A stretch of 64,000 nt of DNA from Prorocentrum cordatum (GCA_963575745.1 CAUYUJ010021666.1:62001-126000); one strand, 5' to 3'. Shown: positions 1 to 12,000, counted from the stretch's first letter. Numbers and translations are program-made. The notes: a model not told the origin generated them from the letters alone.

Positions 1-231
1 GGTTTGCCAAACTATTCGTATTGTTCGAGTCATCTTGAGAGGTGCTGTCGATTAACGCACGTAACTCGGGCTGTAGGAGGGCTACAGAGCTCGTGCAGAA
101 GACAATCCAGAAGCATCGGGGGCGTTCGGCTGTTGCATCCGAGAGGTCTGAAATCGCTTGGGCTGAAAAACTATTTTTTTCTGTGTAATTTTTTTCGACA
201 TTATATGTTGTCAGGAAGCTCTACGAGTCCC

Positions 232-265
232 CCGGCGGTAAGAAAGGTTGACGGTTTACCGCCGG
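232..265. repeat. Palindromic hairpin, target-type site (copy 1)
   Basis: Perfect 10-bp arms CCGGCGGTAA (232-241) and TTACCGCCGG (256-265) enclose a 14-nt loop containing GGTTGACGG. This is the intact form of the sequence that LINEs in this window interrupt, although the loop here reads GAAAGGTTG where the interrupted form reads CCAGGTTG. Confidence 0.85.
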
Positions 266-1382
266 CGCCCAGTTGGCAAGAAAAATCTCGACGGACCTTT
301 TGATGACTTTTGGTCGGTTGAAAATTTTGTTTTCAAAATTTGAACATTCGTTAGAGCTCTAGTATTTTTTCCCGTGATATTCCATCTTATTCCCGCTCGC
401 CATCTTGATCTCAGCTCGATCGGGTACCTTTTACTGCCAAAAAGCACTGCGGCGGGATCGGCCGCTTCGAGTCATCTTGATACGCGCTGTCGGTATATTG
501 AACTTAACTCGAGATATAGGACAGCCACAGAGCTGGTAAGCACACCTTATCGATTCAGAATGATCAGGCGCGTTCGCCTGTTGCATCTAGAGGTCTGAAC
601 TCGGTCTGCTAGCCGAGCTAGGTCCGCAAACCTATTCGTATTATTCGAGTCATCTTGACAGGCGCTCTCGGTTTTCTGTACTTAACTCGAGCTGGTAGGA
701 CAGCTACAGAGCTGATGCTTACAGAAACCGATTCAGAATCTTCAGTCGCGTTTGTCCGTTGAATCGAGAGCTCTGAACTCGGTCTGCTGCCCGCTCTAGA
801 ATCGCGAAACTATTCGTATTGTTCGAGTCATCTTGAGAGGTGCTGTCGGTTTTCTGCACTTAACTCGGGCTGTAGGGGGGCTACAGTGCTGGTGGTGACA
901 GCAATCGATTTGGAGACATCAGGCGCGTCCGCCTGTGGAATCCAGAGCTCGGAACTCGGTCTGCTGCCCGAACTCGGTCCGCGAAACTATTCGTATTGTT
1001 CGAGTCATCCTGAAAGATGCTGTCGGCTTTCTGCACTTAACTCGGGCTGTAGGGGGGCTGCAGGGCTTGTAATCACAGGAATCGATTCGGAGACATCAGA
1101 CGCGTCCGCCTGTCGCATTCAGAGGTCTGAACTCGGTCCGATACTCGAGCTGGGTTTGCCAAACTGTTCATTTTGTTCGAGTCATCTTGAGAGGTGCTCT
1201 CCATTGACGCACGTAACTCGGACTGTAGGAGAGCTACAGAGCTCGTACAGAAGACAATCCAGAAGCATCGGGGGGCGTTCGGCTGTTGCATCGAGAGGTC
1301 TGAAATCGCTTGGGCTGAAAAACTATTCGTTCTCTGCAATTTTGTTCGACATTATATATTGTCAGGAAGCTCTACGAGTCCC

Positions 1383-1416
1383 CCGGCGGTAAGAAAGGTT
1401 GACGGTTTACCGCCGG
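1383..1416. repeat. Palindromic hairpin (copy 2)
   Basis: Arms are identical to copy 1; the loop is GAAAGGTTGACGGT. It lies 1151 bp after copy 1, which sets the period of the higher-order unit. Confidence 0.85.
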
Positions 1417-2512
1417 CGCCCAGTTGGGAAGAAAAATCTCGACGGACCTTTTGGTGACTTTTGGTCGCTTGAAAATTTTGTTTTCGAAATTCAACCATTC
1501 GTTAGAGCTCTAGTATTTTTCCCGTGATATTCCATCTTATTCCCGCTCGCCATCTTGATCTCAGCTCGATCTGGTACCTTTTACTGCCAAAAAGCATTGC
1601 GGCGGGATCGGCCGTTTCGAGTCATCTTGATACGCGCTGTCGGTATATTCAATTTAACTCGAGATATAGGACAGCTACAGAGCTGGTAAGCACACCTTAT
1701 CGATTCAGAATGATCAGGCGCGTTCGTCTGTCGCATCCAGAGGTCTGAACTGGGTCTGCTAGCCGAGCTAGGTCCGCAAACATATTCGTATTATTCGAGT
1801 CATCTTGGCAGGCGCTCTCAGTTTTCTGTACTTAACTCGAGCTATAGGACAGCTACAGAGCTGATACTTACAGGAATCGATTCAGAATCCTCAGTCGCGT
1901 TTGTCTGTTGAATCTAGAGCTCTGAGCTGGGTCTGCTGCCCGATCCAGAATCGCGAAACTGTTCGTAGTGTTCGAGTCATCTTGAGAGGTGCTGTCGGTT
2001 TTCTGCAGTTAACTCGGGCTATAGGGGGGCTACAGTGCTGCTGGTGACAGCAATCGGTTTGGAGACATCAGACGCGTCCGCCTGTGAAATCCAGAGCTCA
2101 GAACTCGGTCTGCTGCCCGAACTCGGTTCGCGAAACTATTCGTATTGTTCGAGTCATCCTGAAAGATGCTGTCGGCTTTCTGCACTTAACTCGGGCTGTA
2201 GGGGGGCTGCAGGGCTTGTAATCACAGGAATCGATTCGGAGACATCAGACGCGCCCGCCTGTCGCATTCAGAGATCTGAACTTGGTCTGATACTCGAGCT
2301 GGGTTTGCCAAACTATTCGTTTTGTTCGAGTCATCTTGGGAGGTGCTGTCGATTAACGCACGTAACTCGGGCTGTAGGAGAGCTATAGAGCTCGTGCAGA
2401 AGACAATCCAGAAGCATCGGGGGGCGTTCGGCTGTTTCATCGAGAGTCTGAAATCGCTTGGGCTGAAAAACTATTCGTTCTCTGCAATTTTGTTCGACAT
2501 TATATATTGTCA

Positions 2513-2588
2513 GGAAGCTCTACGAGTCCCCCGGCGGTAAGAAAGGTTGGCGGTTTACCGCCGGCGCCCAGTAACTCGTAGAGCTTCC
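2513..2588. repeat. Nested foldback element, 76 bp
   Basis: Outer arms GGAAGCTCTACGAG (2513-2526) and CTCGTAGAGCTTCC (2575-2588) are perfect inverted repeats. Inside them sit the inner arms CCGGCGGTAA (2531-2540) and TTACCGCCGG (2555-2564). The result is a double palindrome, like a very small MITE or foldback element. The following ~70 bp (to ~2645) is absent from the two preceding higher-order units, so it looks inserted. Confidence 0.8.
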
Positions 2589-3750
2589 CTGAGCAAGTTA
2601 TTGCCGGAAGCTTTAGAGTAATTCCGGGGCGCTGGAGAGCTAGTTGGCAAGGAAAATCTCGACGGACCTTTTGCTGACTTTTGGTCGGTTGAAAATTTTG
2701 TTCTCGAAATCCCTCAATTCGTTTAAGCTCTAGTATTTTTTCCCGTGATATTCGATCTTATTCCCGCTTGCCATCTTGATCTCAGCTCGATCGGGTACCT
2801 TTTACTGCCAAAAAGCGCCCAGGCGGGATCGGCCGTTTGGAGTCATCTCGATACGCGTTGTTGGTATTTTGTACTTAACTCGAGCTGTAGGGCAGCTGCA
2901 GAGCTGGTAAGCACACCTGTTACATTCCGAATCATCAGGCGCATTCGTCTGTTGCATCCAGAGGTCTGAACTCGGTCTGCTAGCCGAGCTAGGTCTGCAA
3001 ACCTACTCGTAGTATTCGAGTCATCTTGACAGACGCTGTTGGTTTTCTGTACTCAACTCGAGCTATATAACAGCTATAGAGCTGATACTTACAGAAACCG
3101 ATTCAAAATGATCAGTCGCGTTCGTCTGTTAAATGCAGAGCTCTCAACTCGGTCTGCTGTCCGATCCGGAATCGCGAAACTATTTGTATTGTTCGAGACA
3201 TCTTGAGAGGTGCTGTCAGCTTTCTGCACTTAACTCGGGCTGTAGGGGGGCTGCAGTGCTCTTAGTCACAGGAATCGATTTGCAGACATGAGGTGCGTCC
3301 GGCTCTCGGATTCAGAGCTCTGAACTCGGTCTGCTGCCCGAACTAGGTCCGCGAAACTATTCGTATTGTTTGAGTCATCCTGAGAGGTGCTGTCTGTTTT
3401 CTCCACTGAACTCGTGCTGTAGAGGGGCTGCAGGGCTGGTAATCACAGGAATCGATTTGGAGACATCAGACGCGTCCGTCTGTCGCATTCAGAGGTCTGG
3501 AATCGGTCTGATACTCGAGCTAGATTTGCCAAACTATTCGTATTGTTCGATTCATCTTAAGAGGTGGTGTCGATTTACGCACGTTACTCGGGCTGAAGGA
3601 GGGCGGCAGAGCTCGTACAGAAGAAAATCCAGAAACATCGGGGGCGTTCGGCTGTTGCATCGAGAGGTCTGAAATCGCCTGGGCTGAAAAATTATTCGTT
3701 CTCAACAATTTTTTCCACATTATTAATTGTCAGGAAGCTCTAGGAGTCCC

Positions 3751-3784
3751 CCGGCGGTAAGAAAGGTTGACTGTTTACCGCGGG
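3751..3784. repeat. Palindromic hairpin with damaged right arm
   Basis: The left arm is intact, the right arm reads TTACCGCGGG, and the loop has GACTG for GACGG. A partial direct duplication of the spacer (AATCTCGACGGACC twice, near 3828 and 3931) follows. Confidence 0.7.
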
Positions 3785-5115
3785 TGCCCAGTACTTCCGG
3801 CGCGCTGGAGAGCTAGTTGGCAAGAAAAGTCTCGACGGACCTTTTGCTGACTTTAACTCGTAGAGCTTCCCTTAGCTAGTTGCTGGAAGCTTAAGAGTAA
3901 TTCCGTGGCGCTGGAGAGCTAGTTGGCAAGAAAAATCTCGACGGACCTTTTGCTGACTTTTGGTCGGTTGAAAACTTTGTTCTCGAAATTCAACAATTCG
4001 TTAGAGCTCTAGTGTTTTTTCCCACCATATTCGATCTTATTCCCGCTCGCCGTCTTAATCTCAGCTCGATCGGGTACCTTTTATTGTCAAAAAGCGTCGC
4101 GGCGGGATCGGCTGTTTCGAGTCATCTTGACAGGTGCTGTCGGTTTTCTGTACTTAACTCGAGCTATAGGGGAGCTACAGAGCTGGTACTCACAGAAACC
4201 GATTCAGAATCATCAGACGCATTCGTCTGTTGCATCTAGAGGTCTGGAATCAGTCTGCTACTCGAGCTAGGTCCGCGAAACTATATGTATTCTTCGAATC
4301 ATCTTGACAAACACTTTCAGCTTTCTGTACTTAACTCGGGCTGTAGGGACGCTACAGAGCTGTTACGCACAGAAACTGATCTAGAATGACTAGGCGCGTT
4401 CAGTCTGCTACCCGAGCTAGGTCTGCAAAACTATTCGTATTCTATAGATTTGCTTGACATATGCTCTTGGTTTTTTTGTGCTTAACTCGAGCTGTAGAAG
4501 AGCGACGTAGCTGGTACGCACAGAAACTGATTCAGAATCATGAGACGCGGTAGTCTGGAGCATCTAGAGGTCTGAACTCGGTCTACTAATCGAGCTAGGT
4601 TTGCGAATCGATTCGTATTCTACTGATTTTATGACAGATGACGTCGGTATTCGTACTTAACTCGAGCTGTAGGTGAGCTACAGAGCTGGTGCGCACAGAA
4701 ACCGATTCAGAATCATCAGACGGGGTCGTTTGAAGCATCTAGAGGTCTGAACTCGGTCTACTACTCGAGCTAGGTCTGCAAAACTATTCGTATTCGACCG
4801 ATTCTCTTGACAGATACCATCAGTTTTCTGTACTTAACTCGAGCTGTAGCTGAGCTACAGAGCTATTACGCACAGAAGCTGATTCAGAATCATCAGACGT
4901 TGTCGTCTGCAGCATTCAGAGGTCTGAACTCGGTCCACTACTCGAGCTAGGTCTGCAAAACTATTTGTATTGTACGAATTTGCTTGACAGCTGTTGCGAG
5001 TTGAATGTATCTAGACGGTCGCAATCAGTCTGCTATTAGCGCTCGGGCTGAACAGCTACTCGTACCCTGCTAATTCTGTGGAGATGGTATATGGCAAGGA
5101 AGCTCTACGAGTCCC

Positions 5116-5149
5116 CCGGCGGTAACCAAGGCTGACGGTTTACCGCCGG
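5116..5149. repeat. Palindromic hairpin with CCAAGG loop
   Basis: Both arms are perfect. The loop CCAAGGCTGACGGT is closer to the LINE-interrupted form (CCAGGTTGACGG) than to the GAAAGG form of its neighbours. Confidence 0.8.
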
Positions 5150-6228
5150 CGTCCAGTTGGTCGGTTGAAAATTTTGTTCTCGAAATTCAGCAATTCGTTT
5201 GAGCTCTAATATTTTTTCCCACGATATTCGATCTTATTCCCGCTCGCCATCTTGATCTCAGCTCGATCGGGTAAATATTTCTGCAACAAAGCATCGCGGC
5301 GGGATCGGCTGTTTCGAGTTATCTTGATACGCGTTGTCGGTATGTTGTATTTAACTCGAGCTGTAGGGCAGCTACAGAGCTCATTCTCACAGAAATCGAT
5401 TGCGAATCAGCAGACGCGTTCGTCTGTTCCATCTAGAGGTCTGAACTCAGTCTGCTGCCCGAGCTATGTTCGCAAAACTATTCGTGTTGTTGGAGTCATC
5501 TTGAGAGGTGCTGACAGTTTTCTGCACTTAACTCGGGCTGTACGGGGGCTACAGGGCTCGTGCTCACAGGACTCGATTCGTAGACATCAGGCGCGTCTGC
5601 CTGCCGAATCCAGAGCTCAGAACTGGGTGTGCTGCCCGAGCTAGGTTCGCAAAACTATTCGTATTCGTCGAGTCATCTTGAGAGGTGCTGTCCGTTTTCT
5701 GCACTTAACTCGAGCTGTAAGGGGGCCGCATGGCTGGTAATCACTGGAATCGATTCGGAGACATCAGTCGCGTCCACCTGTCGCATTCAGAGCCCTGAAC
5801 TTGGCCTGCTGCCCGAGCTGGGTCCGCGAAACTATTCGTATTGTTCGAGTTATCTGCAGAGGTGCTGTCGATTTCCTGCACTTAACTCGGGCTGTAAGGG
5901 GGCTGCAGGGCTGGTAATCACAGGAATCGATTCGGAGACATCAGGCGCGTCCGCCTGTTGCATTCAGATGTTTGAACTCGGTCTGATACTCGAGCTAGAT
6001 TCGCGAAACTATTTGTATTGTTCGAGTGATCTTGAGAGGTGCTGTCGATTTTCGCACGTAACTCGGGCTGTAGGAGAGCTACGGAGCTCGTGCGCACAGA
6101 AAAACGGTTCAGAAGCATGAGGGGCGTTTGCTGTTGCATCGAGAGGTCTGAAATCCTTCAGGCTGAAAAACTATTTGTTCTCTGCCATTTTTTTCGACAT
6201 TACATGCTCAGGAAGCTCTACGAGTCCC

Positions 6229-6262
6229 CCGGCGGTAAGGAAGGTTGACGGTTTACCGCCGG
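6229..6262. repeat. Palindromic hairpin with attached second module
   Basis: Perfect arms. It is followed at 6272-6300 by GGCCGACCCGGCCAGAAAGG and then CTCGTAGAGCTTCC (6302-6315), the inverse of the upstream GGAAGCTCTACGAG, so the outer inverted repeat is also present with a longer inside. Confidence 0.8.
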
Positions 6263-7477
6263 CGCCCAGTTGGCCGACCCGGCCAGAAAGGACAAAGTAA
6301 CTCGTAGAGCTTCCCTTAGCAAGTTATTGCTGGAAGCTTAAGAGTAATTCCGGGGCGCTGGAGAGCTAGTTGGCAAGAAAAATCTCGACGGACCTTTTGG
6401 TGACTTTTGGTCGGTTGAAAATTTTGTTCTCGAAATTCAACCATTCGTTAGAGCTCTAGTATTTTTTTCTCCGTGATATTCGATCTTATTCCCGCTCGCC
6501 ATCTTGATCTCAGCTCGATCGGGTACCTTTTACTGCCAAAAAGCGTCCAGGCGGGATCGGCCGTTTCGAGTCATCTTGATACGCGCTCTTGGTATATTGC
6601 ACTCAACTCGAGATGCAGGACAGCTAGAGAGCTGGTAAGCAGCCTCATCGATTCAGGATGATCAGGCGCGTTCGTCTGTTGCATCCAGAGGTCTGAACTC
6701 GCTCTGCTAGCCGAGCTAGGTCCGCAAATCTATTCGTATTATTCGAGTCATCTTGACAGGCGCTGTCGGTTTTCTGTATTTAACTCGAGCTATGTGACAG
6801 CTACAGAGCTGATACTACATACACCGATGCAGAATCATCAGTCGCGTTCGTCTATTGAATCTAGAGCTCTGAACTCGGTCTGCTGCCCGGTCTAGAATCG
6901 CAAAACTGTTCGTATTGTTCGAGTCATCTTGAGAGGTGCTGTCGGTTTCCTGTACTAACTCAGGCTGTAGGGGGGCTAAAGTGCTGTTAGTCACAGAAAT
7001 CGATTCGGAGAAATCAGACGCGTCCGCCTGTCGAATCCAGAGCTCGGAACTCGGTCTGCTGCCCGAACTAGGTCCGCGAGACTATTCGTATTGTTCGAGT
7101 CATCCTGAGAGGTGCTGTCGGTTTTCTGCACTTAACTCGGGCTGTAGGGTGGCTGCAGGGCTGGTAATCCAAGGAATCGATTCGGAGGCATCAGACGCGT
7201 CCGCCTGTCGCATTCAGAGGTTGAACTCGGACTGATACTCGAGCTAGGTTTGCCAAGCTATTCGTATTGTTCGAGTCATCTTGAGAGGTGCTGTCGATTT
7301 ACGCGCGTAACTCGGGATGTAGGAGAGCTACAGAGCTCGTATAGAAGCAATCCAGAAGCATCGGGGGCGTTCGGCTGTTGCATCGAGACGTCTGAAATCG
7401 CTCGGGCTGAAAAGCTATACGTTCTCTGCAATTTTATTTTTCGACATTATATATTGTCAGGAAGCTCTACGAGTCCC

Positions 7478-7511
7478 CCGGAGGTAAGAAAGGTTGACGG
7501 TTTACCGCCGG
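7478..7511. repeat. Palindromic hairpin at array edge
   Basis: The left arm has one mismatch (CCGGAGGTAA); the right arm is perfect. It is the last satellite feature before the module that leads into LINE A1. Confidence 0.8.
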
Positions 7512-7518
7512 CGCCCAG

Positions 7519-7786
7519 TGATGTCTTTTGGGTGGTTTTGCGAAAAATTGAAGGATATTTGACAATTCATTTTGAGGAAGCAAATTTTTCGCACCTGTAG
7601 TGGGTTATGGCGCGTCCGCCGGTAAAATTTTTCAGGGCCATAGGTGCAATATTACTATTGAAACACTTGGAGGAACCGACGTTGGATAAAAAAACAGAAA
7701 AACGTGATTTTTCGAGTTTTTCGTTTCTCGCTCGAGAAGCTTTCTTCATGTGTTCCGACGATTGCTGTGCAAGAGAAGAAAAAGGT
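7519..7786. repeat. Dispersed ~330-bp module, cut by LINE A1
   Basis: This matches the modules at 13550-13800 and 15880-17280 (landmarks GCACCTGTAGTGGGTTATG and GTGTTCCGACGAT). Intact copies end in GTGCAAGAAAAGAGCTCTAC and then a hairpin. Here GTGCAAGAGAAG (7767-7778) is followed within nine bases by LINE A1, so about 30 bp of the expected sequence, including the left hairpin arm, is missing or altered. Confidence 0.75.
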
Positions 7787-7788
7787 TC

Positions 7789-7809
7789 CCGTAGCCATTT
7801 TGGCTCAAG
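7789..7809 (+). other. Spliced-leader copy at LINE 5' end
   Basis: The 21 bases are identical to DinoSL after its variable first base (starts CCGTAGCC, ends GGCTCAAG). In dinoflagellates this leader is added to mRNA 5' ends by trans-splicing, so a genomic copy marks reverse-transcribed mature RNA. It sits at the left edge of LINE A1, 215 bp upstream of the ORF1 ATG. The preceding GGTTCCC resembles the hairpin left flank GAGGTTCCCGG, so the junction may have used CCCG microhomology. A 21-base chance match is very unlikely. Confidence 0.9.
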
Positions 7810-8024
7810 CTGCATAGTGCAGAGAGGTGTTCTTTTGTTCCTCTTATTGTACACTGTGCCTCAGTGTCGGTTTTGCCTGAGTGCCTTTGGATCGTTCGTT
7901 TTTGTGGGTACTATCATATACTTGTTTGCAGCTGCTCTCTCAGGCCGCCTGCTCTGCTTGTATTGCTGCACTTTGTTTTGAACAGTTTCGTGAACAGTTT
8001 CGTCCTTGCCGTTCTTACTCAGAG

Positions 8025-9040
8025 ATGGATTCCGATCTCGGAGACTCAGATTTCGATGAAGCAGGCAGTGGAGGAGGTGCCGCAGCTGGAGGAGACATAG
8101 CAGAGCTGGTACGCAGTCAGTTCAAAGTGATGAAGGCAGATATGCAACGCATGCTGAAGCAAAATACGAAGGACATGCGACAGGATATCACTACCCAGGT
8201 CCAGGAGCAGGTGGCCCCCATTTCTTCGTCAGTGAAGGAGATTCGTGAGGCCCAAGAGGCCCAGGCTAAGCAGATCCAGGAGCTCCAGGCGAAAGTGAAT
8301 AGCAATCGGGACCCCTGGGCCGACTCTGCTTCTTCTTTGGGTGGTGCTTCAACTCGTGAATCGGTATCGCGTGCTTTTCGCAAGCCCTTTGAGCCTCACG
8401 TTCCAACTTGGATTCAGGTCTCGGGCTTTTGCAAAGAAGATCCTCGGAAGATTGAGAATCGGGACCAGGCCAAGCTTCCAGTGACCACAGCACGCAACAT
8501 GATTGCCAAGTTGTGCGGTATTTCCCAGGCTCGGGATGACGGTGGTGGAAGTATCTTTGATAAGGAGCGTACTGAGCGCGACTTGGCATCTAATAATTTG
8601 GGGTCACTCGTTTCCGAGTTTACTTCAAGAGTGGCACCTCAAAAGATGTCGTCTGGGAGGTCAGGAAGGAATGGAGTGCCGCTTGGCTTGATCAGAATGC
8701 CGATCTTCTTTGCCCGAACGCTTTTGGAAACTACCGTGACCAGTACTTGGGATGGCTTGTGCAACCGGCGCCTCAGGATCGCAAGCGGGTTTCTGAGACA
8801 CGTAAGGCGACGGCGCAATTCCACAAACGGAAGACAGTGCAGACGGCCCAGGTGCTGTTCGAGGCTGAGGGTCCAGCGAAAGCGTGGATGTATGCCAAAT
8901 CGACCTCTGCTTCGGCGAATGTTTGTATCGGTACGTGGACGGACACGATTGGATGGAAGATCTCAGCTGATAAAATGAAGGAAGTTGATACTGGGATTGA
9001 CGTATCAGCTTGGGAAGGTGCGCTTAACAGTACTCTGTGA
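8025..9040 (+). pseudogene. LINE A1 ORF1 protein, one frameshift
   Basis: Probable nucleic-acid-binding ORF1 protein of a LINE. The ATG at 8025 opens an acidic Gly-rich start, then a heptad-rich stretch (VKEIREAQEAQAKQIQELQ) that should form a coiled coil, then a conserved region (HVPTWIQVSGF, TARNMIAKL). Near 8600 an extra base in TTTGGGG shifts the frame; reading resumes with VTRFRVYF, KDVVWEV and LGWLVQPAPQDRK and ends at TGA 9038-9040. The whole aligns with the intact ORF1 of LINE A2. A coiled coil followed by an RRM-like fold would fit LINE ORF1 proteins, but the fold is inferred. The start is the first in-frame ATG after the spliced leader. Confidence 0.75.
9038..9040 (+). other. In-frame UGA between ORF1 and ORF2 (A1)
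   Basis: The stop reads TGA-CGG-TGC. The next codons are open in the same frame and reach the endonuclease motif GGWNTRRLG with no intervening Met. A perfect 7-bp stem CGGAGGT (9074-9080) / ACCTCCG (9092-9098) with an 11-nt loop lies 33 nt downstream. LINE A2 has the same context, stem and spacing. Confidence 0.6.
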
Positions 9041-12000
9041 CGGTGCCCAGCCTTGTGCGGAGGTTGGAATACACGGAGGTTGGGGACACACACCTCCGAG
9101 TGCATGCGCCATCTTGCTGATCTCGATCTCTCTCTTGTCGCTCTTCAGGAATGCCAGCGTTTGAATGATGTTGAAGTTGAGAACGTGGGATGGGACTTCC
9201 GTTACTCTGAGTGCAGACGGGCTGCAATCTTGTTTCGGGGATCTAGGAAACACCCCATCTTAGACTGCATCTCTGGCGATCGTTGGGTTGCGATTGTATT
9301 CCGCCATCTTATATTCGTCTCAGCTTACCTTCCACATCGTGAAACGTGCAAGGGGACAAATGGTGAGCCTAGGGGATCTTCAGAAGGCCACTATGAGAGT
9401 TTCGCCTTGTACACCAGCGTGCTGTCAGATCTGACGTCTAAAGTTCTTGCTGCTAAAAAGAAGTACTCCATTCGCGATCTTGTCTTGCAAGTCGATGCCA
9501 ATGTTGAGGTCTATCCCAATCAGACTGTTGCTAGGATACTCGTGACGGGGGAGGCGGTAGAGGGACCTAAAGCTAAGTCTAGGAAGCGTAAGGCCAAGGA
9601 GGAGAGTGCGGACGCCATGCGTGACCATATGAGGGAGATGTATTGCCAGGCTCTCTTGAAAACCATGGGTGCCCTGAAGCTCCGTCTTGCGAACACCTGC
9701 GGTATCTGCGCACCTACTTGGACACATTGCACACGTGAATATGAGCATGTATATGACTACTTCGCTATCCCGATAGATTGGCAGGTTCCAGAGGTCTCTT
9801 GCACATGGGTATTGCCGCCTACTCTTGAACGTACGTGTGCGCGTGAGATGACATTCAGTGATCACAAGTTGCTGCAGCTCCGACTCCCAGAACATCAGGC
9901 TAAGTCGCGTCCTCGTTCTCGTCCCTCACTTGCTCGGTGGAAGTTGCAGGCAGGTTCGGAGGTGCACCAAATGGCTTGCTTGGAGCGCTCCGTGAGCCAG
10001 TGCAGCCGCTTCGCGGCGCTCTCCGAGGATCTTGAGGCTAACCCCATTGAGCTCATAGGTCAGGCCATCACTGAGGGCGCCCTCGAGACTCTGGATCTCT
10101 CCCGCCATGCAGGTGATCAATCTTCTGGGTTCCCGAGGCTTTCTGAGGGCCAGCTGAGGATTAAGGAGGAGCACTACAAGATTAGGAAGCAGTGCAAGCG
10201 GGAGGAGGTGGAGGAGGGGGTGTACAAAAATAGCCTGAAGATGTGGAGGAGGGTCCGTCGGGATATCGAGCGTGCCCGGTTGATGTATCGTCAGAGGGAG
10301 GGGGTTCGACGTAAGCGCAGATGATGGTTGAGGGGGAATTGACACATAATGTCAGTAGGTGGGAGGAGGCTCTTAGGCAACATGGTCGACTTCGGTATTC
10401 GAGCGAAGCCCATCGACATGATACCAATTCTTGTCTTGAGGAGCTCCGAGATAAATGCAAGCAAATGTCGCAACATGCTGGTCGCGCTTGTCCGATCGAT
10501 ATGGGTCTTCTTCTGCGAGCTCGTGCACGTTTGCGGGAGGGGAAGGCTACAGGTCTTGATGGCATCTCAGCTTCTGTACTCAAGGCCTTACCGTGGGAAG
10601 CTCTTCGCCACGTTCTTGTCTGCTTTCAGAGATTATATGGGAGGCAGATTGTTTCACCGCTTTCATGGAGGCGCATCCTTGTCAGTTTTATGTTGAAAGG
10701 ACCGAAGGCGCGTAGCTTTGATGAGACTCGTGCTCTAGCTATGCTGTCGGTTTTTGGGAAATGGTTCAGTTGTTGTCTCACCATCTTGCTCGAAGCTCAC
10801 ATAAAGACGCTTGCGCCGAGGGGTTGTCAACTGTATGGTTTTGTTGTGGGTCATAAGTGTTATGAGGTTACCGCACCTTTGAAGCATCTTGCTCGTCACG
10901 CTGTCTTGTGGAAGGAGGAGGATTGTCACATCGTCAATTGTGATATCAAGCAGGCTTTTGTTTATCTCACAGTTCGGTCGGCTGTTGAATCTCTGCTTGA
11001 GTTGGAAGTGGACTCTTCTCTGGTGTATGCGATCTTTGAGGGGTACGCGCACAATGTTGCAGAGCTTTCATTCCAGCAGTGCACTGTTGCGGGCATTCAG
11101 TGGGGCACCTGCATTCGTACAGGCTCCAAGGAGGCTCCAGCTTTATGGGTGGCTAAATCGTTATGCATTCTGGCGCCTGTCGTTTCACGGTGGCGAGATC
11201 GCGGCTATGGTATCCAGCTTTCTATTGAAGCGTCCGAGTTGCTCGTCAATCATTGGCTTTGGGCTGACAATGTTATCTTAGTGGCTACGCGTCGGGAGGA
11301 TATGCTGGCCATGCTCACGGATCTGACTACTGCAATTCACCGACGCGGCTTCAGGTGGAAGGGCAGCTCTTTAGAATACCTTGCTTGTGGTTGCTCTGGA
11401 CCGCCTCGTGCACTTCAGATTTCGGTGCCTTCTAGCTTGCTTCCGGGCGTCGTGAAGTCTTCCAATCCCACGGGCTCGGCTCGCGGTGAGGTCGTCAGAC
11501 CACAGGAAGGCACACACTTCTCTGAGCCGATCTCTTATACCATTCCGCAGGTTACTCAGACAATCGTTTTGGGCACCTTGTTGGACGTAGAGTTCTCAGA
11601 TCATGCAGATATACTTCACCGACTGAAGAAAGCACGCCAGAGCTTTTGGATTGATGCGAATTTCTACACTAGTGCTGTTATTCCAATGGGCCGCAAGCTT
11701 GCACGGTATGATGCACGCGTTCGCTCTTGCTTCCTTTACGGCGTCGAGGGCACCACTTGTGATGCGAATAGTTTGACGTTGGTTCACGTGGAGGAAGGGA
11801 AGTTTCTCTCGGCTATGTGTCGTCGTCGTAAGAGGGTGAATGAGACGTGGGCTGCATATTGGAGTTCACGCATCAGGCACGCACGCATGTTGATGCTCAA
11901 CTCTTCCAGGCCTTCACTTGTGCAGCTTACTTTGTATCGGCAGTGGTTGTGTGTACGGCTTTTGGTCATCTTGCTCAACCTGCTTGTGACGATCTCAGCC

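Larger units (their letters stand above)
1..7518. repeat. Higher-order satellite array (~177-bp monomer)
   Basis: Diverged monomers of about 177 bp follow each other; the shared segment TTCGAGTCATC recurs near 24, 642, 822, 998 and 1175, then throughout. Five to six monomers plus a ~250-bp spacer form a longer unit. Its landmark GGAAGCTCTACGAG recurs at about 213, 1364, 2513, 3732 (one change), 5097, 6210 and 7459, so units are 1.1-1.4 kb. The spacer holds a palindromic hairpin, then a block with AATCTCGACGGACC and a block with CTCAGCTCGATCGGGTA. Monomers at 4250-5030 are the most diverged. Because 177 is divisible by three, several monomers can be read through without stops (for example 886-1392 and 5629-6120), but these readings drift and lack ATG starts, so I do not call genes. 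Confidence 0.9.

Noticed and set aside
232-265. The CCGGCGGTAA hairpin as a transcription terminator
   Set aside because: There is no gene upstream and no T run after the stem, and it recurs as part of a repeat family.
820-832. GTTCGAGTC as a possible pol III B box or tRNA-derived repeat
   Set aside because: No A box at a fitting distance and no cloverleaf could be folded from the monomer; only part of the B-box consensus matches.
886-1392. Long stop-free frames in the satellite (also 5629-6120 and 14290-14730)
   Set aside because: They are the same 59-codon monomer read repeatedly, start without ATG, and neighbouring units carry stops and shifts. No domain is recognisable.
1-7518. CRISPR-like alternation of repeats and spacers
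   Set aside because: The intervals between hairpins are themselves repeats over 1 kb long and homologous to each other, and the genome appears eukaryotic.
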